A program made the position numbers and the translations under genes. Shown one piece after another: positions 15,763-22,930 of a DNA stretch of 36,886 nt; positions within the stretch are counted from its first letter, which is position 1; every line of letters starts with the position of its first letter. The notes beneath the pieces were generated by a model. It was not told the DNA's origin. It searched no databases and saw only the letters and a list, made by a program, of their open reading frames with translations. The stretch is from Dehalococcoidales bacterium (GTDB lineage: Bacteria; Chloroflexota; Dehalococcoidia; Dehalococcoidales; JAQTVP01): positions 1 through 36,886 of the forward strand of contig JAQTVP010000001.1 of NCBI GenBank assembly GCA_028707015.1. Direction: 5' to 3'.

Positions 15763-16421
15763 AGGATTTAATAAGCATATGTAACTTTTGGAAAAAGCAT
15801 AAGGTTAAGATTTTAACAGTTTTGGTAGTCATTCTATTATTTTATGCAATAGGAATAAAGTTTAATTTATTAAAGAGTATCCTAAACATTAATGTAAATA
15901 GTGATCTTGTCAATATTATTTCGGTTACTGGCGTTTTATTAGCAGTATTTGTTGCCTGGAAACAGCTAGGCTCTATCAATAAGCATAATAGACATGCTAT
16001 TTTCCTGCAATTACTAAAGGAACTAGGAGAACGAGATAAAAGAAAGAGCAGGCGACTAATCCTTGAACTATACGAGGAAACTAACCTTAAAGATATTAAA
16101 GAAATAATAGGAGACTCTAAAAAACATTACTATCGCATTAAAAACGGCAGAACAAGTATTGATGAATATAGGGATGCCATTGAGGAAACAATTAGCTTTC
16201 TAGATAGACTAAGTTATTTCTTAATAAAAGGCGGAAATGAATTTATAAAAGATGCTCCTATTTGGATCTGGACAATAACCTCACAGATGTATGAAAAAAC
16301 GGATTGGTATATTGACTTCAGGGAGAAAACGCACCCAGGATATGTCAAATATTTTAAAGAGTTAAATAAAATAGCAGAAGAGGAATTGAAAAAACAGGAG
16401 GACAACCATGCCACAGGCTAA
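15759..16421 (+). CDS. Two-TM membrane-anchored helical protein, unrecognised
   Basis: A 220-residue protein. Two hydrophobic segments are visible: about 17-37 (ILTVLVVILLFYAIGI) and about 53-69 (IISVTGVLLAVFVAW). The remaining two thirds are a charged, largely helical domain facing the cytoplasm, ending in a lysine/glutamate-rich tail. It loosely resembles DUF4760-like proteins, but I do not claim the family. The GTG start overlaps the mtnA stop (GTGA), and its 3' end overlaps mtnP by 14 bases and carries the mtnP ribosome binding site. It is far more AT-rich than its neighbours (11 G/C of 60 in 15841-15900), pointing to acquisition between two salvage genes. The function is unknown. Confidence 0.75.
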   Translation: MKDLISICNFWKKHKVKILTVLVVILLFYAIGIKFNLLKSILNINVNSDLVNIISVTGVLLAVFVAWKQLGSINKHNRHAIFLQLLKELGERDKRKSRRLILELYEETNLKDIKEIIGDSKKHYYRIKNGRTSIDEYRDAIEETISFLDRLSYFLIKGGNEFIKDAPIWIWTITSQMYEKTDWYIDFREKTHPGYVKYFKELNKIAEEELKKQEDNHATG

Positions 16422-17271
16422 AATCGGGGTAATCGGGGGCACGGGGCTTTATGATATTGAGGGGCTGACTGATATTGAAGAGGTTAATATTGATACACCC
16501 TTCGGCAAGCCCAGTGACAGCATCACCATCGGCACGCTGGAGGGCAAAAGAGTCGCCTTTCTGCCCCGCCACGGCAAGGGGCACCGCATCTCCCCCAGTG
16601 AGCTGCCGGTAAAGGCTAACATCTATGCCCTCAAATCACTCGGAGTAGAGCACATCATCGCCGTCTGCTCGGCAGGGAGCTTCAAGCAGGAGATAAAGCC
16701 GGGAGACCTCGTTATACCTGACCAGATCATTGACCGCACCAAAGGACGGGAAAGCACCTTTTTTACTGACGGCATCGTGGCACACATCGCCTTTGCCGAC
16801 CCCTTCTGTGAAACATTATGTCAAATATTATATGAATCCGCTCAAGAAACGGGCGCCAGCGTGCACCCCAAAGGCACCTATGTCACCATGGAAGGACCTG
16901 CCTTCTCCACCAGAGCTGAATCCCGCCTCTACCGCTCCTGGGGAGCAGACCTCATTGGCATGACCGCTCTGCCCGAAGCCAAACTGGCACGTGAAGCCGA
17001 GATTTGCTATGCTATGATTGGGTGCGCCACCGATTATGACAGCTGGTGGCAACCGGGAGAACCGGTAACTATAGATATCATCCTGAGCACACTATTTAAA
17101 AATATCAGCACCGCCAGGCAGATTATCAAACTGGCGGTAAGCAAGATAGCAGATGAACGCATTTGTACCTGTGCCAATGCTCTTGAGATGGCAATTGTTA
17201 CCGCACCAGAGCAGATACCAGCGGCACAAAAAGAAAAGCTGGACCTGCTCATCGGTAAATATATTAAATAA
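16408..17271 (+). CDS. mtnP: S-methyl-5'-thioadenosine phosphorylase
   Basis: A 287-residue purine-nucleoside-phosphorylase-fold enzyme that splits methylthioadenosine with phosphate into adenine and 5-methylthioribose-1-phosphate, the substrate of MtnA. Motifs are IGVIGGTGLYDIEG (phosphate loop), FLPRHGKGHRISPSELP, IIAVCSAGSFKQEIKPGDLV, and TYVTMEGPAFSTRAES in the purine/ribose site, followed by IGMTALPEAKLAREAE. The length is normal. The strong AGGAGG site that serves it lies inside the 3' end of the preceding membrane-protein gene. High GC, like the later part of mtnA. Some relatives accept inosine-type substrates; the neighbour mtnA supports methylthioadenosine. Confidence 0.94.
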   Translation: MPQAKIGVIGGTGLYDIEGLTDIEEVNIDTPFGKPSDSITIGTLEGKRVAFLPRHGKGHRISPSELPVKANIYALKSLGVEHIIAVCSAGSFKQEIKPGDLVIPDQIIDRTKGRESTFFTDGIVAHIAFADPFCETLCQILYESAQETGASVHPKGTYVTMEGPAFSTRAESRLYRSWGADLIGMTALPEAKLAREAEICYAMIGCATDYDSWWQPGEPVTIDIILSTLFKNISTARQIIKLAVSKIADERICTCANALEMAIVTAPEQIPAAQKEKLDLLIGKYIK

Positions 17272-17289
17272 AGAGGGAACCTGCAACCA

Positions 17290-18318
17290 ATGCCTAAAAA
17301 TGAATTTGGCTGTTTACCCACTATCATCGGCAGTATGCCCCATACTGACGCCAAAGAAGCCTGCGCGCTGATAACCCACTACCTGAAGGACATACCAGCC
17401 TGGCCACAGTTACCGCAGCGCTCTTTTCTGGAAAATATGAACGTTCAGTACAGCGAGGGTTTCCCGGGCGTAGTGATTGCAGATAATAAAATCTCAATTG
17501 ACCGCTCCCAAAATATAGAAAGCTCTCTGGAAAAGCTTTATCATGCCTATCTGGAAGATGACTATAATAAATTCCCCACCAGTGCAGAATACGCCGCCGG
17601 TCTCCACGAGTTTCTAGATATAGATAACTTTTCTCCGCGGGCAGTAAAGGGACAGGTGGTAGGACCGGTAACCTGGGGGCTGACCGTTACTGATGACAGC
17701 AAACGCGCCATCATCTATGATGACATTCTTGGTGACGCTGTTGGCAGGTTTCTCAAGCTAAAGGCTAGCTGGCAGGAAAAAAAGCTGAGAGAAATCTGCC
17801 GCCAGACCATTATCTTCCTCGATGAACCCTATATGTCCGCCTACGGCTCTGTGGGAATATCATTATCTAAAGAAAAGATAATCAGCCTGCTGGAAGAAGT
17901 CTTCAGCGGCATCAGTGGCATTAAAGGCATTCACTGCTGCGGTAACACCGATTGGTCAGTGCTGTTAGCAACCAGCACCGATATCATCAGCTTTGATGCT
18001 TACGGTTACGCTCAATCGCTCAGCCTGTACCCCGCAGAGGTAAAAAGGTTTTTAGATAGAGGCGGCACAATTGCCTGGGGAATCATCCCCTGCGAACCCG
18101 CACTATTAAATAAAGAGACCGCCACCAGTCTTAAGGACCGTCTTGAGGAAGCAATGGCACCTTTCACCAGAAATGGTATCCGCTTTAAACAATTAATAGA
18201 GCAAGGTCTGCTCACCCCCAGTTGCGGACTAGGGACAATGAACGGCACTGAACCTGCCGCTCAGGCTCTAGAAATACTGACCGAGCTTTCTCAAAGGATA
18301 AGAAGCCAATATATGTAA
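17290..18318 (+). CDS. MetE-core methionine synthase-like protein (folate-independent type)
   Basis: A 342-residue protein equivalent to the C-terminal catalytic barrel of cobalamin-independent methionine synthase, without the N-terminal folate-binding domain. It has the opening LPTIIGSMPHTDAKEA, VKGQVVGPVTWG, IIFLDEPYMSAYG, the zinc ligands His215 and Cys217 in GIHCCGNTDW, and Cys312 in TPSCGLGT. Short MetE-core enzymes of anaerobes are thought to take methyl groups from a corrinoid protein or other donor instead of methyl-folate, and members occur in Dehalococcoides. Adjacent mtnA/mtnP and downstream ahcY/metK fit methionine synthesis. A methylated-thiol:corrinoid transferase role is an alternative. 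Confidence 0.8.
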   Translation: MPKNEFGCLPTIIGSMPHTDAKEACALITHYLKDIPAWPQLPQRSFLENMNVQYSEGFPGVVIADNKISIDRSQNIESSLEKLYHAYLEDDYNKFPTSAEYAAGLHEFLDIDNFSPRAVKGQVVGPVTWGLTVTDDSKRAIIYDDILGDAVGRFLKLKASWQEKKLREICRQTIIFLDEPYMSAYGSVGISLSKEKIISLLEEVFSGISGIKGIHCCGNTDWSVLLATSTDIISFDAYGYAQSLSLYPAEVKRFLDRGGTIAWGIIPCEPALLNKETATSLKDRLEEAMAPFTRNGIRFKQLIEQGLLTPSCGLGTMNGTEPAAQALEILTELSQRIRSQYM

Positions 18319-18410
18319 ACACCAGAAAAGCATTTCATATCCACAACTAAAACTAAACGCCAGTAAGTGATGAATGATTTATTACCATGGGTAAAGGAGA
18401 GTAAACACTA

Positions 18411-19427
18411 ATGCCAGAGTTACCGGAAATATTCCAGGCATTAACTAATCCGAAAGCTTACCCTGAAAAAACGCAAATTATACAGCTGATACAAACGCAG
18501 ATGTCTTTTGTTTTTCTGACTGATAATTATGTTTATAAGGTAAAAAAGCCAGTAAATTTAGGGTATCTTGATTACACCACTCTGGAAAAACGCCACATTC
18601 TTTGTCAGCGTGAGGTTGAACTTAACCGCCGGCTTTGTCCTGAGGTATATCTGGGAGTAGTACCAATAATCCGGGATAAGGGTAATATTTCTATAGAAGG
18701 TCAGGGTGAGATTATTGAATATGCAGTGAAAATGCGCCGCCTACCGCAAGACCAAATGATGGACATATTACTAGCAAAGAACCAGGTCTCACTGCAAATG
18801 ATAACTAAAGTGGCACAAAAGATGGCAGAGTTCCACAAGCAGGCAAAAACTAATGCTGATATCAGCGCTTTTGGTAACCTGGACATTATTAACAGAAATA
18901 CAGAAGAGAACTTCAGTCAAACCCAGAAATACATTGGAAAAACTATCTCCGGGGAAGTGTATCAGCATATAAAGAGCTATACCGATAACTTCATCAAACA
19001 AAATGGTTCTTTATTTCAGCAAAGAATAACTAATAGTAAGATAAAAGATAACCATGGGGACCTCCATGCCGCTCACATCTGTTTCACCAAGAATGGCATT
19101 TGTATTTATGACTGTATAGAATTTAATGACCGCTTCAGATACTGTGATGTAGCCTCCGAGGTTGCCTTTCTGGCTATGGATTTAGACCACTACGGACACC
19201 ATGATTTATCCCGGAACTTCGTTAATTCTTACATAATTCAGAGCGGTGATGAGGAGTTACGGCAGCTGCTCAATTTTTACAAGTGCTACCTGGCTTATGT
19301 CAGGGGTAAGGTAGAGGGTTTTAAACTTGACGACCCTTACATTCCGAAAGGAGAAAAGGAAAGAATTCTAGGTATTGCCCGAGATTATTTTAAGCTGGCT
19401 GAATCATATGTAAGTGAAAAGAAATGA
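18411..19427 (+). CDS. Aminoglycoside-phosphotransferase-like kinase (N-terminal half of an APH/AAA protein)
   Basis: A 338-residue protein matching the N-terminal APH-like domain of proteins usually annotated as bifunctional aminoglycoside phosphotransferase/ATP-binding protein. Early features are SFVFLTDNYVYKVKKPVNLGYLDY (the ATP lysine region, 32-55) and QREVELNRRL. The catalytic loop is HGDLHAAHICF (Asp217), followed by DCIEFNDRFRYCDVASEVAFLAMDLD with the second metal-binding Asp. In typical homologues a P-loop kinase domain follows in the same polypeptide; here that domain is a separate gene at 20140, with an HNH nuclease gene between. Antibiotic resistance is not implied, as family substrates are largely unknown. 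RBS AAAGGAGAG precedes ATG 18411. Confidence 0.82.
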   Translation: MPELPEIFQALTNPKAYPEKTQIIQLIQTQMSFVFLTDNYVYKVKKPVNLGYLDYTTLEKRHILCQREVELNRRLCPEVYLGVVPIIRDKGNISIEGQGEIIEYAVKMRRLPQDQMMDILLAKNQVSLQMITKVAQKMAEFHKQAKTNADISAFGNLDIINRNTEENFSQTQKYIGKTISGEVYQHIKSYTDNFIKQNGSLFQQRITNSKIKDNHGDLHAAHICFTKNGICIYDCIEFNDRFRYCDVASEVAFLAMDLDHYGHHDLSRNFVNSYIIQSGDEELRQLLNFYKCYLAYVRGKVEGFKLDDPYIPKGEKERILGIARDYFKLAESYVSEKK

Positions 19428-20116
19428 TAGAATTTGGAAATATTATTTCATATTCAGAAATGTGCAAAGAAGAAGATGCTAACTTACAACGAGGGATGTA
19501 CTTCCGATTACATAATAAATACAGCGTTTTGCTAATGAGCCTAAGGAAAAATGCTCCTTACGCCGATAGGATTGAGGAAAATGGGCAAATATTAATTTAT
19601 GAAGGTCACGATAATCCTAAATCGCAAGGTGAAAGTAATAAGGAAAATACAAATCAATCACTATATAATCCTAGTGGTTCATTAAACCAAAACGGATTAT
19701 TTTATACATCAGCATTAAAATATAAAAATGATCAGGAACAAGCGGAAATTATTAAGGTATATGAAAAATTACGTCCTGGTATTTGGGTTTATAACGGTTT
19801 TTATAAGCTAGAAGACGCTTGGCAAGAAATTAGTGATAGTAGAACTGTATTTAAATTTAAATTGCTACTATTAAATAATTCCGAAGATATTAAAATACAG
19901 AACAGGCAAATCGACCACACTCGTATTATTCCTACGTCTGTAAAATTAGAGGTCTGGAAACGAGATAAGGGGCAATGCATAATATGCAAAAGTAAAGACA
20001 ATTTGCATTTTGACCATATAATCCCCTATTCAAAAGGAGGGTCTTCTCTTGTAGCTAGTAATATTCAACTCTTATGTGCCAGGCATAATTTAACTAAAAG
20101 AGATAACATAGAATAA
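19424..20116 (+). CDS. HNH endonuclease with N-terminal SRA/YDG-like domain
   Basis: A 230-residue protein. The C-terminal HNH nuclease (about 172-228) has the VWKRDKGQCIIC zinc knuckle (Cys185, Cys188), the DHIIPYSKGG core (His198), Asn213, and LLCARHN (Cys218, His221). The N-terminal part, with LQRGMYFRLHNKYSVLLMS and LIYEGHDNPK, resembles the SRA/YDG-type domains that read modified cytosines, so a modification-dependent (Type IV-like) restriction nuclease is plausible. No methyltransferase is nearby. The ATG overlaps the previous stop by 4 bases (ATGA). The gene is AT-rich and splits the usual APH/P-loop kinase pairing, which suggests a mobile passenger. The SRA assignment is from pattern memory; the HNH call is firm. 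Confidence 0.85.
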   Translation: MIEFGNIISYSEMCKEEDANLQRGMYFRLHNKYSVLLMSLRKNAPYADRIEENGQILIYEGHDNPKSQGESNKENTNQSLYNPSGSLNQNGLFYTSALKYKNDQEQAEIIKVYEKLRPGIWVYNGFYKLEDAWQEISDSRTVFKFKLLLLNNSEDIKIQNRQIDHTRIIPTSVKLEVWKRDKGQCIICKSKDNLHFDHIIPYSKGGSSLVASNIQLLCARHNLTKRDNIE

Positions 20117-20139
20117 CACTAATCGGGAGATTAACACTA

Positions 20140-20742
20140 TTGCGAGAACTATTTTCAGAATTTATAAAAAATAAATTAAGATTCGAATCCCTAGTCATCA
20201 CCTGTGGCTTACCAGCTACCGCTAAAAGCGGTCTGGCTGAAATAACCGCAAAAATTAAAGGGTATTGCCTTCTGCAAAGTGACCAGATTAGACTTGATGT
20301 ACTGAAAAATGAGGATATTTTTGATGAAAAGATTGCCTCAAATATGAATAAACGAACCATAGTTTATGATGAAATGTTCCGGCAAGCAGATATATGCTTG
20401 AGAAAAGACAATGGGGTGATACTGGATGCCACCTTTGTTACAAACGCATTAAGAAGACGGGCAGCAAAAATAGCCGCCCAAAATAACCTGGCACTGGTCA
20501 TTCTGCAAACAGATTGTCCGCAGGAAGTAGCCATCAGACGAATATTGAACCGGACGAAAGATAATTATGAATCTAACGCACTTACTGAAAAAGCATACTA
20601 CAATAATAAAATGGCGTTTGAAAAAGTAAATTTAGATAGCTTAAAACAATTACACCCTAATCTTGATATTATCCACTTAATTGTTGCTACGCAATATGAT
20701 TCTCCGGAGGATTGGTATATTACCAGTATAACCAAGAAATAA
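20140..20742 (+). CDS. P-loop kinase (AAA_33/zeta-toxin-like), C-terminal half of the APH/AAA pair
   Basis: A 200-residue P-loop protein corresponding to the C-terminal ATP-binding domain of fused APH/AAA proteins. The Walker A region is CGLPATAKSGLAE (23-30), in which the Gly before the invariant Lys29 is Ala28. Then come LLQSDQIRLDVL (the SDxIR motif of the family), GVILDATFVTNALRRRAA (Walker B-like, with the VxDATF pattern), and LQTDCPQEVAIRRILNRT. It starts with TTG 20140 behind CGGGAGA, 23 bases after the HNH gene. The substitution in Walker A may reduce activity. It probably works with the product of the gene at 18411. The substrate is unknown. Confidence 0.78.
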   Translation: MRELFSEFIKNKLRFESLVITCGLPATAKSGLAEITAKIKGYCLLQSDQIRLDVLKNEDIFDEKIASNMNKRTIVYDEMFRQADICLRKDNGVILDATFVTNALRRRAAKIAAQNNLALVILQTDCPQEVAIRRILNRTKDNYESNALTEKAYYNNKMAFEKVNLDSLKQLHPNLDIIHLIVATQYDSPEDWYITSITKK

Positions 20743-20744
20743 CT

Positions 20745-21620
20745 ATGAAAATAGATTTACATATACATACCAGCACTGGCTCCGATGGTAACTTACCCAT
20801 TGAGCAGGTTTTCCAGGAGGCAAAGAAACGGGATATTGATTTAATGTCAATAACGGACCATGATTATATTGATAACCAACCACAGGCAATCACCCTGGCA
20901 CAGAAACATGGAATCAGCTACATACCCGGCGTAGAATTAAATATAACATTCCAGTATACGGACAGTAAGCCGATATCTCTAGACTTCCTCGGCTACCAGT
21001 TTGATATTAATAATCAGGCATTAAAGAATAAGCTTAAATTAATAAGAACGCACCGAGTAAATAGAGCACAGCAGATTTTAGATAAACTAAATTTTGAATT
21101 TGATAAAGAGAATCTGCCGAGATTCACTGAGACAGACCTGAAGAACATCCAAAATAGTGTTGATGGTGCCTTTGGCCGCCCTCATATAGCTAACTACTTA
21201 ATAGCAAAAGGAATCGTTAGCGATAAACAAGAAGCATTCGATAAATATCTGGCTAAATGCAATGTACCCAAATATCCGCTATCGCTAGCTGAAGCATCAA
21301 ATTTAATCAGATCTGCTAATGGTATACTGGTGCATGCGCATCCCAGTGATCCACATGGGACTTCATTGGCAACAATTTCACCTGATTTAGCAGAACAGGC
21401 AAGGATTATTCAAAAATTTATGGTAAACTATATAGATGGCATTGAATGCTGGCATACAGGTCATGATGCAGATACCACTGCTTTCTTGATAAAGTTTGCA
21501 CAAAAGCATAATCTGCTAATGACAGGAGGAAGCGATTGTCATCAAAAACCAGTAATTATGGGTACGGTGCCCATACCCAATTGGGTTGCGACTCAGTTTG
21601 GAAAAGAGAAAAAAGGTTAA
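20745..21620 (+). CDS. PHP-domain metal-dependent phosphoesterase
   Basis: A 291-residue PHP-family hydrolase, probably acting on a small phosphorylated compound such as a nucleoside or nucleotide phosphate. Metal-ligand motifs are complete: DLHIHTSTGSDG at the start, SITDHDYID, the GVELNI glutamate, HAHPSDPHG, and GGSDCH near the end, indicating a trinuclear metal site. ATG 20745 begins MKIDLHIHTS, 2 bases after the kinase stop; a longer in-frame start at 20712 lies inside the kinase gene and adds no conserved residues. Part of the kinase/HNH/kinase operon. Confidence 0.88.
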   Translation: MKIDLHIHTSTGSDGNLPIEQVFQEAKKRDIDLMSITDHDYIDNQPQAITLAQKHGISYIPGVELNITFQYTDSKPISLDFLGYQFDINNQALKNKLKLIRTHRVNRAQQILDKLNFEFDKENLPRFTETDLKNIQNSVDGAFGRPHIANYLIAKGIVSDKQEAFDKYLAKCNVPKYPLSLAEASNLIRSANGILVHAHPSDPHGTSLATISPDLAEQARIIQKFMVNYIDGIECWHTGHDADTTAFLIKFAQKHNLLMTGGSDCHQKPVIMGTVPIPNWVATQFGKEKKG

Positions 21621-21646
21621 AAATAGGGTTGATTAAGGGGTAATTT

Positions 21647-22912
21647 ATGACTTCAATTAAAAACTATGATGTTAAAGACATTTCCCTGGCTGAAGCAGGG
21701 CGATTACGAATTGAATGGGCAGCCCGTGAGATGCCGGTAATAAAACTAATCAAAGAGAGGTTTATTAAAGAAAAACCATTAGATGGCATTCGTATTGCCG
21801 GCTGTTTACATATTACTACGGAAACAGCTAATTTGGCGCTAACCCTGAAAGATGGGGGTGCCGATGTAATATTATGTGCCTCTAATCCGCTTAGTACTCA
21901 GGATGATGTAGCCGCCGCCCTGGTGGAATATGGTATCCCTACTAATGCTATTAAGGGAGAAGATGAAGATACTTATTATAAACACATCAATACTGCTTTG
22001 GATCATCAACCGCAGCTCACTATTGATGATGGCGCTGATCTGGTTACTATCATGCACACTAAGCGCAGCGAATTGATAAGTAACATAATTGGCGGAACCG
22101 AGGAAACCACTACCGGTGTCATTCGTTTGCGCAGCTTGGAAAAATCAGGAAAATTACAGTATCCCTTGATTGCAGTCAATGATGCTCAAACCAAGTATCT
22201 ATTTGATAACCGCTATGGAACCGGCCAAAGCACTATTGATGGTATTACCCGCGCCACCAATGTACTATGGGCTGGCAAAACAGTGGTAGTTTGTGGCTAT
22301 GGCTGGTGTGGTCGCGGGATAGCGCTAAGAGCCAAAGGCTTAGGATCACATGTAATTGTAACCGAGGTAGAACCACTCCGTGCTCTGGAAGCAGTTATGG
22401 ATGGCTACCAGGTAATGCCCCTGATGAATGCTGCTAAAACAGGTGATATTTTCATCACTATCTCCGGAGATAAAAATGTCATTGACAAAGCTCATCTTCA
22501 GGTAATGAAAGATGGAGCTATTCTGGCTAATAGTGGCCACTTTAATGTTGAGATAAATATTCCAGCCATGGAAAACCTGTCTAAAAGTAAAAGAATCATA
22601 CGTCCCTTTGTTGAAGAATATACCATGGATAATGGGCATCACCTATATCTACTGGGAGAAGGCAGACTAATTAATTTGGCTGCCGCCGAAGGGCACCCGG
22701 CCAGTGTCATGGATATGAGCTTTGCTAACCAGGCTTTATGCCAGGAATACATGATTAAAAACAGGGGTAAACTTGAGCTTAAGGTTTATCCGGTACCACC
22801 AGATATTGACAGAGAGATAGCCAGATTAAAACTGGAATCTATGGGCATTAATATTGATAATTTAACTGCGGAACAAAATAAATATTTGACAAGCTGGGAA
22901 GAAGGAACATAG
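21647..22912 (+). CDS. ahcY: Adenosylhomocysteinase
   Basis: A 421-residue NAD-dependent enzyme that reversibly cleaves S-adenosylhomocysteine into homocysteine and adenosine, relieving product inhibition of methyltransferases. It shows LHITTETANLALTL, the active-site DDGADLVTIMH and GGTEETTTGVIRL segments, NDAQTKYLFDNRYGTGQS, and the NAD loop VVVCGYGWCGRGIA (Gly-rich). The C-terminus ends with the NAD-contacting YLTSWEEGT. The length suits the shorter bacterial/archaeal type; some relatives prefer S-inosylhomocysteine, which cannot be excluded. Only 18 bases separate it from metK, so the two form one unit of the SAM cycle. Confidence 0.95.
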   Translation: MTSIKNYDVKDISLAEAGRLRIEWAAREMPVIKLIKERFIKEKPLDGIRIAGCLHITTETANLALTLKDGGADVILCASNPLSTQDDVAAALVEYGIPTNAIKGEDEDTYYKHINTALDHQPQLTIDDGADLVTIMHTKRSELISNIIGGTEETTTGVIRLRSLEKSGKLQYPLIAVNDAQTKYLFDNRYGTGQSTIDGITRATNVLWAGKTVVVCGYGWCGRGIALRAKGLGSHVIVTEVEPLRALEAVMDGYQVMPLMNAAKTGDIFITISGDKNVIDKAHLQVMKDGAILANSGHFNVEINIPAMENLSKSKRIIRPFVEEYTMDNGHHLYLLGEGRLINLAAAEGHPASVMDMSFANQALCQEYMIKNRGKLELKVYPVPPDIDREIARLKLESMGINIDNLTAEQNKYLTSWEEGT

Positions 22913-22930
22913 AAAGGAAAATGAAAGAAA

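Noticed and set aside
18411..19427. Antibiotic-resistance aminoglycoside kinase
   Set aside because: The sequence matches the chromosomal APH-like domain of APH/AAA proteins, whose role is not drug resistance as far as known; no resistance-gene context.
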